From Podaxis mareebaensis (Eukaryota > Basidiomycota > Agaricomycetes > Agaricales > Agaricaceae): a stretch of 64,000 nt of DNA. Location: NCBI GenBank assembly GCA_018524725.1, contig JAEUWP010000188.1:1-64000 (forward strand), in the 5' to 3' direction. Positions 31,749-42,390 of this stretch are shown piece after piece. The position numbers and the translations under genes were made by a program. Every line of letters begins with the position of its first letter. The stretch's first letter is position 1. Under the pieces are notes generated by a model. It was not told where the DNA came from. It worked only from the letters and a program-made list of their open reading frames with translations, and did no database searches.

Positions 31749-33739
31749 ATGAAGCTGGGCAAATTGCCGAAACCTTCTGGGAGTAACATCATCAAACATC
31801 ACAACAAATCCATTGGAGTTGGCGCACCTTCCGTTGCACAACTACAACCACTTCAGAGTATTGGTTTTCGCGTTCCTTTGACCACGCGGACTCTGGACCT
31901 TTTGTTCGATTTGAGGGGTATTTGCTGCCATCATAGGAACGACGAGTATCACAAAACGATGGCACTGGCGCGGTTACAAATGCCCCCTCTGCCAGTTCCT
32001 CCTTCATGGTTCCCGGGACACATGATGAAGTTTACCCGGACGTTGCCAACTTTGCTCACCCGCACGGACGTTGTTCTCGAGATCAGGGACTCTCGCCTGC
32101 CTTTAACCAGCATCAACAGAACCCTAGAAGGTGGGAATCACTTCTTGCGGGTTTCTCGGATAAAATCAACTTGCGCGTTGTCTTTGTTTTCTTTTGCCAA
32201 AATGAACTTCTCTCCTGTTGACCGTTCACCCGGTTGCTGCCCCTTAAAACCCTGATTCTGACCCTTTGTTCCAGGTGCTCTGCGAAAATGGAGAACCGAG
32301 CGTGGATGGGATCCATATAACCCTGGTCGACGTATTCTTAAAGCTCAAGCTTGTGAGCATATTGTCGTGCTAAACAAGCGCGACCTTGTTCCTGGGTGGG
32401 GTATGGAGGTTCGTGGAGCACTCCATGTACGGAGAACTCTTGACTCAGGAAATGACCAATAGCCTTTCCGTCGAGCGATGTTGACCAAGTTTCCCGAACA
32501 ACGTCTGTTCTTCGCTTCGTGCCATCGGCCACGAGATATTCGCACTTTGAGTGAAATGCTAGTAAGTATGTCACATTTCTATCTAACCCGTCGACCGGTG
32601 TTTGGTTCCAAATACTCATTCATTCGATCTAGATATAGCCAAAGAACACCCACACGCTCTTGAGCTAAATGTCCTTGTTATTGGAATGCCCAACGTAGGG
32701 AAATCCACTCTGCTCAATGCCCTCCGCAATATGGGGATCAAAGGCCGTAAGTGGAACTTACTCCATAGATTTACTTGCATCAGGTGGCTAACGCAATCTG
32801 TGCTGGTTATCCCACCTAGGAACACCAAAGGCTCTTCAGACATCGGCAAATCCAGGCATGACGCAAGCAATATCAACTCGTCTGAAGATATCCGCCGACC
32901 CCCTTGTTTACGCTTATGATAGCCCAGGGGTTATGCTACCGTTCTTGGGCCGTGGAACGGAAGGCGCCGAGAGAGGAGTCAAATTAGCGCTAATAGGTAC
33001 GTAATAGTCTACTATCTTTCCGTTCCTATTCCTTAGGCTAAGTCATCTACGTTCATGGCCACGCTCACAAACCGCAGCGGGGATCAAAGAAGGGCTATAT
33101 GACATGGAAGCGCTTGCAGCATATCTGCTTTACAGGCTGAACGTGTTGAACCCCATTTGTAGGTTATTTCAAGCTCCATTCTCTGTTGGAGAAATCTGAT
33201 GATCATCTGAATTTACCTTTTTCTTCCTTGATACAGCTCCGGCGTATCTTCACCTGCTCCCACACGATACTGCGCCCGTTCTAGACTTACAGGAGTTCTT
33301 ATTTCTGCTTGCTAAGCGCATGGGTATGATCAAACGAGGTGGGGATCTGGATGTCTCCCGAGCCGCCGAATACTTCGTGAGGTGGTGGCGCGGAGAAGGC
33401 GGACTGATTGCTGCTTCGGAGGCGCAGGCTCTCCTGCAACGGTCGGACACTCCGGAAGCATCTGTCCAAACACCACTACAATTGAAGAAACTGACTACAG
33501 GTGTACAAGGGTGGGGCTTCGACCTGGAATGGGAAGTGAGATCGGAGGACGTTGTTCCGGGAGTGGACCTTGAAACGCTAGTGCAGAGGAAAATGGAGAG
33601 ATCCATTGACGAGCATATGGTCAGGGCTGAGAAGGAGGAGAAGGCGGAGGGGAACTTAAGTGATACGCAGAAGAGGAAACAGATGGCTCAAGAGGAGAAA
33701 TTGAAGCGGAAGATGAAGCATTTACGGCGGTCATCATGA
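31749..33739 (+). CDS. MTG1: Mitochondrial ribosome-assembly GTPase MTG1 (circularly permuted)
   Basis: A GTPase of the YlqF/MTG1 group acting in assembly of the mitochondrial large ribosomal subunit. The motif order is permuted, as in this group: SWFPGHMMKFTRTLPTLL and DVVLEIRDSRLPLTSIN, G4 (HIVVLNKRDLVPGW), a G5-like FASC, then G1 (GMPNVGKSTLLNALR), the G2-like PGMTQ and G3 (DSPGVMLPFLGRGTEGAERG). A C-terminal domain follows (GIKEGLYDMEALAAYLLYRL), then a Lys/Glu-rich tail ending KMKHLRRSS. At least five introns occur, near 32131-32274, 32412-32460, 32562-32634, 32747-32819 and others to 33238. The first ATG of the frame is at 31749. An in-frame ATG at 31960 is possible, but the longer N-terminus would suit a mitochondrial presequence. 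Confidence 0.9.
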
Positions 33740-34656
33740 TCATCACTAAGAACCCGTCTGTGGCCGTTTTCCCTCGGCCTCCGAGCTCAACCCAGAGTTT
33801 AGGGTGTCGCCCCTCGTGCTCAACTGCTCTCCGACGGGAGTTTCCAGGTAGGAATCATCTGCGGCGATATGCCACCTGGGAACATCCTGAAGGATGTTTG
33901 ACTGATTGGACTGGCCATATCCGGTTTGTTACTATGCTATGTCCAATATATTCGATAATGCCTCGTTCTATGCGCAGGTATCAGCAACCCTCGGGATGGC
34001 TAGATGGTTTCAGTCAGAAACCGGAGAACTTTCGATGATTCTCTTTATGGCTCCTTTTGCTGCGTTTTGATGGTAACGGTGACAGAGCGCTGTGTGAGTT
34101 ACGACGTCAAGATATGATTTGGATCTTGTTCCAGTTCAGACTGGTTTGATAGGGGTAAAGCATCTGTTTTGGACAATGAATACGTCTTTACTAGGACTTC
34201 TACGGCGTTTAGCCGTGATCTCTTTTTATTCGGCTTCCCGTCGAAGCAAGGATGACTATTTTTGAACTTGACCTTTGCGGAGTGCTTGAAGAAAAGAAAC
34301 TAAATTGTTTGCATTTCTACCGGCCCCTGGGAATGGACGGGCATTCGGCCGCGCCGTCTTCCACCGCACATTCTCCTGTGGTGCGTCGTTCTTTGGGTCC
34401 CGGATCCCCATTTGGTGGTTGTCAAACACCTTGGGACTTGCTCCTATAGCAGTTTTTTTTCATCCCTTAGGAAATGCGAAGCACTTTCGGTAGCCAACTC
34501 CTTTCAAAAATACCTAGGTAAGATACACTTTCACACTTTCTACTATGTTCTGGACTTTCCTCAACCCTTCCAGTACACTTCTCTTCTTATGAACGAAGCC
34601 TCACAAACTCGGAATGCAGAGGATCTATGTGTGACAGAGTAAGTGTTAGACCGCAG
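33740..34656. other. Intergenic stretch, MTG1 to LysM gene
   Basis: 917 bases between the 3' ends of convergent genes. Only short ORFs without recognisable features are present (for example 34252-34449, plus strand). Confidence 0.5.
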
Positions 34657-34999
34657 TTAATGGAGGACTGCACAGACCTGGCCGGGGGTTAAGTTGGTGC
34701 AATCGGGATTGACCCCTGGGTTGGCGCTTATGATGGCATCGCTAAAGACTAGTGAGGAATAATTTGATTTGGCCGGTGCAAGCGTTTACACTTACGGAGT
34801 GAGCATAAATCTCTGGCCAATGCTGAAGCAGTTGTCGCCCGCCTGGACGACATAGGACACGTTAGAGCTGCATGTACCAGCCTGGGGGGCACTGTGCACA
34901 GTTGCTGGGATTTTTGTTAAGTACGTCTGTGATCTCGATGAACGACTCCGTCTCACCGATAGCAGCACAGACGACGACGAAGAGTGCTTTGGTGAACAT
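34657..34999 (-). CDS. Small secreted LysM-domain protein
   Basis: Splicing two short introns gives a secreted protein of about 80 residues. A signal peptide (MFTKALFVVVCAAI) is followed by an intron (GTGAGA to an AATCCCAG acceptor), then ATVHSAPQAGTCSSNV, a LysM domain (SYVVQAGDNCFSIGQRF, second intron GTAAGT..TTTAG, DAIISANPGVNPDCTNLTPG) and QVCAVLH with stop at 34657. The LysM core matches the chitin/chitooligosaccharide-binding module found in fungal effectors and cell-wall proteins. Such proteins can mask chitin from host or competitor receptors, but nothing here shows the role of this one. The first intron sits just after the signal peptide, as in the LysM gene at 36080-36941, so the two are probably paralogues. 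Confidence 0.8.
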
Positions 35000-35296
35000 T
35001 GTTGTCAAGAGTGTTAGTCGAGGAAACTGAGGATACGGTCCCACAAGACATGTGTCTTTTATATGTTTGCGTTGACCCTTGCATCGTCCGGAAGCTCCTC
35101 TTGCCGGGCTGGCCTCAAGTTAACCTAGAATCCTTGGTGGCATTGACTCTCTGGAATAGCTGTAACTTGCTTAACGTTTGTGGTTAGTGTTCTTGGGACT
35201 ATCGCTCCTTTTGTCTTAATAATAGGAGCGCCGAGTATAATTCCTTTCCTTCTAGCCACCTCGAAATCCCCAGTACAATCTCATGGTCTATTGAGG

Positions 35297-35319
35297 GTCT
35301 ATTGCTATCTACAATAGAC
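35297..35319. repeat. 8-bp inverted repeat in CTATTG/CAATAG-rich sequence
   Basis: GTCTATTG (35297-35304) and CAATAGAC (35312-35319) form a perfect stem around a 7-base loop. Further CTATTG and CAATAG words lie nearby (35288, 35390). It may be the edge of an old mobile element. Confidence 0.6.
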
Positions 35320-35321
35320 GT

Positions 35322-35672
35322 CTAATAGTCCATGTCGTTGGCTATAGAAGGGGCTATTTTAGGGTTGGGGGGGGTGCCTTTTATAGGCCGTACAATAGTC
35401 ACAAATACGTCTATAACGGGCATATTGGTAATATACATAGACAAACACCTTTTCCTGATGTGTGTCACGATATCGTCTGCCCTCAGGCATATTTGGTTCC
35501 TCGAACTTTCCTCCGTCAAGCCAATACCCGATGGCTTGTCCTTCGGGACATCATAGGCTCCATAGCTATGATCTTCGTTGTTATCTAAAAGGTGGACTGG
35601 CTTTTCAATTCTGTCCTGTATGGCACTGAGTAACAGCGACGGCATGTTCAGGATATCTTCGAAGGACATCAA
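35322..35672 (-). CDS. Orphan ORF, 116 codons, unknown
   Basis: An open frame starting MMSFEDILNMPSLLLSAIQD and ending SIANDMDY. The amino-acid composition is balanced rather than random-looking, but I recognise no domain. It sits directly beside the hairpin-bearing sequence at 35297-35319, so it could be a fragment of a mobile element. No upstream promoter or neighbouring exon could be assigned. Low certainty that it is expressed. Confidence 0.3.
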   Translation of the reverse strand: MMSFEDILNMPSLLLSAIQDRIEKPVHLLDNNEDHSYGAYDVPKDKPSGIGLTEESSRNQICLRADDIVTHIRKRCLSMYITNMPVIDVFVTIVRPIKGTPPNPKIAPSIANDMDY

Positions 35673-36079
35673 TGGCTTGCTGGAGTACCATATTCATTGG
35701 GATTCAAACTTGTCGTCTATGTTCCGATGAAATATTCGCTCACCGTTGCGAGGAACAAATCCAGTAAGTATCCATCCTTGAGCGTAACATACGGCTAAAC
35801 CTTCCCACCGGCAGATTTCCGCCCTGCCTTTCCCAAAGTCCTTGCACCTTCGATCAGCGCCGACACAAAACCAGCCAAACCCTCGACTTGACCTTGGTGG
35901 CCACCTGACACTTCGTGGCGCAGTGTACCGCGCAAGTATTACGCATCAGACACCTCTCCGGTTCTCATCGAGCCTTAATTGCAGGTGAGAGGCAACACAT
36001 CAAACAATCTACATATATTTGACTCAAGAGGTACAGATAAAAAGATTGTCTATCTTTCATTTTCAACGAGATGATCAAG

Positions 36080-36941
36080 TCAAAGCCCGAGAGATCCCAG
36101 TAGTCCACTGACCCCCGCATTGGATCCCTGACCACCGTTCTGAGCGGGGGCAGGCTGCGCTCCACCTTGCCCGCCCTGGGCAGTCATATCAGCGCCGCTC
36201 CCGCCAGCAGGTGCTGCCTGACCAGGTGCAGTTCCACCGGTCATATCATTTTGGCCGGAAGAGGGGGGTTGAGTCCCACTAGTCGTACCACTCTGGCCGG
36301 AAGAAGGGGGTTGAGTCCCACCAGTCGTACCACTCTGGCCGGAAGAAGGGGGCTGAGTCCCTCCAGTCGCATCACTCTGGTCGGAAGGAGGTTGAGCTCC
36401 TCCAGTCCCACCATTTTCCCCGGAAGCAGGGGATTGTGTACCCCCAGTTCCGCCTCCTTGCACAGGTGGAGTAGTGCCAGAGCCACCCGCTGCTGGAATG
36501 CAGAGCATCTATGTTTCATCCATTGAATAAGCTGCACACAATGGAAGGAGTGAATGCTGAATACCTGGTTGGGTTGCAAGTTGGTGCAACCACTGCTGAG
36601 GCCTGGGTTAGCCTGGACGATCGCTTGGCTATATGATGGTTAGTATCCTATTTCGTGGTAAGGAGGGCTTGGATACCGACGTCGTGGTCCCGGATTGGCT
36701 CGCGATGTCATCGCAGGTTTCACCCTGCATAACAGTGTGGGTTTGTTGACCAGCTTGACAGGCCGCGCCAGTGGAAGGGGTTTGAGTCGGAGTAGTTTGT
36801 GCCGGAGGATTTTGGCCCTGAGGGAGCCCCTGGACAGAGACTGCAAGATTCAAGGTAAGGACAGCCTCTGTGGGAATGTTCAATCTTTAGCTTACCGATG
36901 GCAGTAAAGACGATGACGAAGAGAGTCTGAGTGAACTTCAT
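36080..36941 (-). CDS. Secreted LysM protein with Gly/Pro/Gln repeat tail
   Basis: A signal peptide (MKFTQTLFVIVFTAI) is followed by an intron (GTAAGC..TTGCAG), then VSVQGLPQGQNPPAQTTPTQ and a LysM domain: QTHTVMQGETCDDIASQSGT, intron, TQAIVQANPGLSSGCTNLQP, intron (GTATTC..ACATAG), MLCIPAAGGS. The rest of the protein (about 135 residues) is low-complexity, with a tandem GGTQPPSSGQSGTT-type repeat and an end GVSGLLGSLGL. The second intron needs a weak donor (GTCGGT) to keep the LysM frame. The domain should bind chitin-type oligosaccharides, and the tail may be an O-glycosylated spacer. The first-intron position and leader sequence match the LysM gene at 34657-34999. Confidence 0.82.
36245..36405 (-). 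repeat. 42-bp coding tandem repeat in LysM tail
   Basis: About four imperfect copies of a 42-base unit encode the (T)GGTQPPSSGQ(S/N) repeats. The middle two are nearly identical, which suggests recent copy-number change. Confidence 0.8.
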
Positions 36942-38364
36942 GTTTCCGATGGCAACTAAATTGCTCAATATCAGGCGATGAAATACGATGCTCGTATGCG
37001 ATCCTTATATCGTCTTTCCAAAGGCGCCGCCGATTATATCCCGTCACCATTTTGAACAGCTCGTCTGTTTTCCAATGCCGACTCCACCTCTAGAATCGCC
37101 ACAAGTCTTTACTAGATTATGACTTCCTACCTTGCGCTCCGCGACTTTTGCGCTAGACGTTTGCTCTCCACAGTCGTCTATACCGACGAGGGTGGAAAAG
37201 TACGGAAAATTCCCGAGTTAGACCGTTTGAAAATCTCAGGGCAAGGCACCTTTCTGGTAATTCGTCGTCATGTGGAGCGCAGAAGTTGGCCTGCGTTAGC
37301 AGCATTTTCCCAGCGTTCAGGGTGCTGCTTCTACTCTCTATAATATTGTCCTGTGATATTTGGTTGTATGCCTACTCCGCTCAATTTCTTAATCACTATG
37401 ACGCGAAGTCTTGTAGTACGAAACCAATACCGTGCCTTTAAAGGCCATCACTCCATTTGCTGCATATCGACATTCCGGATTCATTCGACGCATTAGTAGC
37501 ATCGGTGGGAGCGGCCGACGACAGGAGCGCCGAAGGTATGTGTATCGCACATATCGCACCATCATAACGCTTCCTAAACTAATTTTTCACTAGAAGTTAC
37601 CCTGCACTCAGGTACCTGACAAACTCGTACCTCAGACCTTCGTATGTTTCCATTCGGAGACGACCTAACAGCTATATTTCAAAGTCTGTGTTTAGCGCGG
37701 AGCTAAGTATGACTTAGACCAAGCTAACACAGTGATGGAGATGCTACAGTCCAAACGTAGGTGCGTCCTTGATCCAAAGTTGCGTGCGTCTACTTTTCGA
37801 ATGATATATCACCTTCACTATCCCCTTTGACTGTGTTTACTCGCACTACGGAGAAGCGAAGCTGCCTTAGCTGCGAACTGGGCTCATAAAGAGTCTAGAA
37901 TTGTGAGTCAACTAGGCTCCAGTATCGTTTGGTGCCAAACGATGTTTGATGTTTATTACTGAGCTAGGTCGCGTGTCGATACAACTACCATGTTTGGATG
38001 GTTTTGCGATGCTCACCCTTCCTCCATCTTTGGGTGGGATGAACCGGGAGAAACTCTGATACTTAGACTGTGACTTGGGACCACTTAGCATCGGTAGGAT
38101 GAATGTCTTCCACCATCGCTTGATATAGCTCTAGGATAGGTGGATGCACTCCTCACTGTGATATACAAGCTCAACGGTGTGGAGCCAGAAATTCGGCTAC
38201 TCACGAAAATGCGTTTCCTTCATTTCTGTTCCACTATTTCAGAATGTTCCCGAATATTCGTATGACTCGTTTAGTGTACAGCATTGTAGGTAGTCTCATG
38301 TACTTAAAGAGACCACCTGCATGCAATACACCCCAGCTCCCTATGATGGGGATGACTCACCAGA

Positions 38365-38443
38365 TAGTTTCGCTAGTCTCGTCTCGTTAGTCTCGTCTCG
38401 TTAGTCTCGTTTCGTTAGTCTCGTTTCGTTAGTCTCGCTTTGC
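38365..38443 (+). repeat. 14-bp tandem repeat, about five copies
   Basis: The unit TAGTCTCGTCTCGT starts at 38374, 38388, 38402, 38416 and 38430. Copies 3 and 4 share one C-to-T change, and the last copy is degenerate. A partial unit precedes at 38365. Confidence 0.9.
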
Positions 38444-38589
38444 TCGTCTCACCTCGAATCATCGTCGCTATTTTATTTTCTCTTAATCTTACTCTACGGT
38501 TACCTAATCCGGAGGAAGGACAATGGCCCCATTCGCATCCAACCCCGAACTCGCCTCTTCAACGGCTGCGAGGAACGGAGGCGTTATCA

Positions 38590-38892
38590 TGATGAAAGTG
38601 TACGAATGCGATACCAACGGGTCAGGCTACCTACATCCCCAACAAGTCGCCTAATATGCCCTCCAACGTCAACTCTGTGCGCAAAATTGCCGTTTTTCAT
38701 ACTGCCTTCATTCTGTATTTCTACATTGACGAATCCCCTACTTCAGCAATTTTCGTCGTAGACTTACAACTCGATGTCGTGGCCCAGAGATCGGCTGGCG
38801 AAACGTTTACATAGTACTCTTTGCCCGCCCCCGACGCGAAAATCCCATCTTATTTCGGATACAAAGCCGGCAGCCCTATGGGTTCCCCATAG
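38590..38892 (+). pseudogene. Possible gene relic with in-frame stops
   Basis: One frame is open for about 75 codons (it includes SVRKIAVFHTAFILYFYIDE and VVDLQLDVVAQRSAGETFT), then has TAG, then continues as YSLPAPDAKIPSYFGYKAGS before a second TAG. A different frame just upstream reads MAPFASNPELASSTAARNGG and an EF-hand-like loop. The mix of coding-like pieces and stops suggests a broken gene, but no family is recognised. Confidence 0.3.
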
Positions 38893-40216
38893 ATGAGCAA
38901 ACGATTGTGAGTGGATTCCCTCACCGAAGCGAAGTACTGGATTAAACAGGATTTTTTTCCGAGCCCATTTTCAAGAGCGATTGGTTATATCTATTTGGCC
39001 TACCGGTTATTGTTCACGACTTCACTTTTCGTTTGGGGTCTTTTCTGGGGGGCTTTCTCTAGGGTTTATTCTGGCTGCTCATGCGCTAAACTCGTCAAGG
39101 AAAGCACGTCTACTTTTATTAGTAACAGCTGGTTTCAAGGCACTGATTCTGGTATTAGGGTGCATGTGCAACCGCGTTTTCAGTGAGTTTTCAGTGAGAA
39201 CTGAGTTGAAACTGAATTGCTCCACACCCATAATCTCGCTGAAAACAAGGTTGCACATACACTCTATTGCAGCTCTCCTCTATTCTCAGTTCCATATGAT
39301 GTATTCTGGGCTCCAACCACTCGGGTGCCTCGGGTTGGCTCCACTTCGAAAGCTGCATCTACAGCTTTGGAGGATCTAATCAGCTTCGGATTCAGGGGAA
39401 TCAACTAGAGGAGGCGAAGTCTATTATTATATCGTGGAGACTGGGCGCCGTCTGGATGCAAATGTTCATGCATCATGCACCATCCTCTTCTCCACTAGCT
39501 CCGGCACCTCCTGTTCATTTCGCCACTCTTTTGCACCCCCACTCGTGGTCTCGCTCCCAACCACGCTCGCTAGAAGCAGCGAAAACAAGATCACCCTGGC
39601 GTTTCCTGGACCCGCATCAATGATATCCCCATCCTATCACTTCGCAGCCCAGTTTCTAAGCTCTCGCATCTTCGCCGCCTCACCACATGTGTCGTATTTC
39701 GTTCCTTGGCAGCGTTTTGCATTGTCGCCCGAACATTGGATTGCAAAAATTTGGCTAAACCTGCTGCTAATAACTGAACTTTCCGCTACGCCTCTGAGTC
39801 GAAGCTCTCGTGTGACAGAGGCTGACACCCCTCACCCAATTCCCCGCTACCATCGCATTCCTCGGTTAGGGCCTTCTTGTCACCAATGATCCTTCAAACG
39901 CAGGTGATAGTCTCATACATCTAAGTCCACTAAGCCTATTCCTCGACTTTGCGCAGTTATTGCACAAGGTGTTTTTTTCTGTTGGCATGTTGGTATGGAC
40001 GACATAACGAGGGGGGATAGGCTCCAACTGGTTTGGCATCTCAAGGGATGAGGAAGGTCTCTGAATCTCACTCCCACGCAGGTAGCTGGGAACACCGGCT
40101 CGATAAGTCACTATACCCGAGTCTGGCATGAGATAATCCACTTAGTACATCTATTGAGACTCACACGACCGTATCGATTCAACCAACTTTCCCATTGATT
40201 CCGATCCACAACGACC

Positions 40217-41084
40217 ATGTTACTCTCCTCGGTCAACCTATCTAGCCCTTTGTCTTTGTATTCCATTCCGGTTGTTTGGTTTACAACATTCTACCCAAAC
40301 TTCTGGAAGGTGTGAATGATTATCTGTACTCTTGGGTCTTCCATGCATTGACAATCATTTGGGTGATAGTTTTTGATCATTGACAATACGATTGGATACA
40401 ACAAGTACAAGTGATCCTTATCTCTGTAACGTAGAAACTACTCACTACTTTCACTCTTTTTGGTTTCGTTCAGTGTTCATCCTCGTTCCAATACCAGCAA
40501 GTTCCTGGAAAACAAGAACGTTTCGCCCAAGCTAGCCGCAAAGGTCCAAAGAATGGAAGGAGCCCATATGGTGAGATTCGAGGTTGAGGTGATATATCTA
40601 GGTATTTGACCTCTGTTTTGGCCTGTAGAATGGTAACGAAGCGTTCCCTCTGTGGACTGCGGCTATTGTAAGCCTTCAGTTATATGACTTTGCGTTTACT
40701 CACAAGTTCGACAAGTTGGCGGCAAACGTGGCTGGGCTTAACAATGAGCTGATGAACAAAATGTCGCTGGCATAGTATGTCTCACCTTTTGTTGAGGAGG
40801 TTTTGACCTACACCATTCCAGTATCACAACTCGTATCTTGTTCAATCAAGTTTACATCAACCAAGAAACGGCCAGCGCCAGTTGGTTCAGGTCAGATTTC
40901 GGTATTGCTTGATGTATAGCGCAAGGGCTCTGATGGACACAACCAACAGGACGGCTGTATTCTTCACATCAGTCTGTAAGTTATATATGACCTACCCACC
41001 ACGCCTCCAAAGGCTAATGAGGTTATAGCAATGCCGATGACGTTGTTGTTCAAAGCAGCTAACAAATTAGCCGAGGCTCACTAA
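40217..41084 (+). CDS. MAPEG-family membrane protein (copy 1)
   Basis: Six or so short exons spell a small four-helix membrane protein: MLLSSVNLSSPLSLYSIPVV (first helix), HPRSNTSKFLENKNVSPKLA, AKVQRMEGAH, NGNEAFPLWTAAI, LAANVAGLNNELMNKMSLAY, ITTRILFNQVYINQETASAS, WFRTAVFFTSVS and MPMTLLFKAANKLAEAH with stop at 41084. The RxEGAHxNGxEAFP and N-x-x-Y-x-x-R-x-x-x-N patterns are those of MAPEG proteins (microsomal glutathione S-transferase-like). The family conjugates glutathione to lipophilic electrophiles or reduces lipid hydroperoxides in ER membranes; the substrate here is unknown. Introns have good GT..AG signals except the first, whose exact join (about 40308-40472) is uncertain. It stands in tandem with copy 2. 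Confidence 0.85.
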
Positions 41085-41425
41085 CAAGGAGTTCTGACGG
41101 AAGATTGTACGCAGTTAGAGCCTCTTCTCCACCACGACAGTCTTTGTCCTTGAATATGAGCACTGTTGATCATTCCTGAGCCCCTAATCATGTTCCTGAG
41201 GGGAAGCGAACAAAAGATGATCCGGTACGGAGACGATGCGTATCAGCGACGTACCATGCAGTGAAACACGCTCCGGGGTCCCTAAAGCGCGTTTCTTTTG
41301 TAAAACACATGCATTCGCCCCTTTCCTACGCGTATATAAACCGAGAATCTACGTGGCAGTCGGTTGTCCCCCCTTTGAACTGTGATTTGTCTATTGTCTA
41401 GCGCACTGAAGAGGTGTAGGTCAGA

Positions 41426-42239
41426 ATGTTGCCGTTCCCGGACAGGAATTACTCGTTCTTCAGTCTTCCGGCTATGTGGTGGCTGACCTACTATCCTTCT
41501 TTCTGGAGGGTGAGTATACTGCTTTCCCCAAGGGAGAAGATAGGAGGGCTGATGATTTGTGATAGACGATCATGATGACCAAAACCGTTGGAGTCGACAA
41601 GTGCGTGTTCTTCCTTACAGTAACGTAGTAGGCTTTACTGAGTGGATTTTGACAGTGTACGCGTCCGACAGAACCTTGCGCGGCTACAAGAGCAAAAGAT
41701 CGATCCAGAGCTCTTGGCAAAGCTCCAAAAACTGAATGACGCTCATCTTGTGGGTCCCTTTTTTTGCGACCGCGAGAATGCCTGGACTAAAAGTGGTGTC
41801 ACATCGGGTTTAAAGAACGGATTGGAGGTTTTTCCATTCTGGTCCTTCGCTATTGTCGCTGGAAATTATGCCCATTTGGATAACAAGACGCTCAACATCG
41901 CCTCTGCTGCATAGTATGGCGTCTTTCCTAAATTGCATGCATCGCGGTATTCACGTTGGTGACGAACGGGACAGCTTGATGTTGCGCTACTTGTATAACA
42001 GGGCGTATATCAAGCAGAGGACGCAGCGAGAGGGAGACTATCGGTGTGTAATGGGTTCTTTAAGGTTTTCCGGTGAGCTAATTGATGTTGTGTAGGAGCA
42101 TCCTTTGGACCTTCAGTCTTGGTACGTTTGTTCTTTCAAGCATCGGGGACAGGTGTTGGAGTTTTCACCGTGGTTCGTAGTACCCCCCTTGTACTTATTG
42201 TTCACAGCCGCCTGGAAGATCTCGCAAGAGTCCGCTTGA
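41426..42239 (+). CDS. MAPEG-family membrane protein (copy 2)
   Basis: It has the same architecture as the gene 342 bases upstream. Exons give MLPFPDRNYSFFSLPAMWWL, TYYPSFWR, TIMMTKTVGVDN, VRVRQNLARLQEQKIDPELL, AKLQKLNDAHL, NGLEVFPFWSFAIVAGNYAH, LDNKTLNIASAAY, LMLRYLYNRAYIKQRTQREG and SILWTFSLAAWKISQESA, with stop at 42237-42239. The family's glutamate-alanine-histidine reads NDAHL here, so the usual Glu before AH is Asp, and RNLYN replaces the R-x-x-x-N run only conservatively. All joins follow GT..AG rules. It is strongly diverged from copy 1, so the duplication is old or the copies differ in function. Confidence 0.82.
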
Positions 42240-42390
42240 AGGGATTGAAGGTAGTGAAGATCGGGGTCAGGAATACAGCAGTGTGAAATATAACGACGCT
42301 CTGGTAGTTGGGTCGGGGAGTGGCGAGATTGGACTAGATAGGTGTCAAGGTAGGCCCCGCCAGCGATAGAGAACCGTTCCCTAGATATGT

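Larger units (their letters stand above)
35000..36079. other. Region between LysM genes with hairpins and an orphan ORF
   Basis: It contains two inverted repeats, CGCTCCT..AGGAGCG (about 35203-35230) and GTCTATTG..CAATAGAC (35297-35319), and a 116-codon minus-strand ORF (35322-35672). Near 35730-35910 the plus strand has a GTAAGT..GGCAG pair followed by FRPAFPKVLAPSISADTKPA in one frame, which looks like the remnant of a last exon. Nothing is complete. Confidence 0.45.
36942..40216. other. Decayed intergenic region with gene relics and a tandem repeat
   Basis: No intact gene was recognised over 3.3 kb. It contains a 14-bp tandem repeat (38365-38443), a short frame with an EF-hand-like loop DTNGSGYLHPQQV (about 38608-38650), an open frame interrupted by in-frame stops (38590-38892), and a 151-codon orphan ORF (39434-39889) with no recognised motif. 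Confidence 0.5.

Noticed and set aside
38365..38443. CRISPR-like array
   Set aside because: Units are directly adjacent without spacers and the organism is a fungus; it is a minisatellite.
39434..39889. 151-codon plus-strand ORF as a gene
   Set aside because: No motif, Ser/Pro-rich random-looking composition, and no start context or exon partners; kept only as part of the decayed region.
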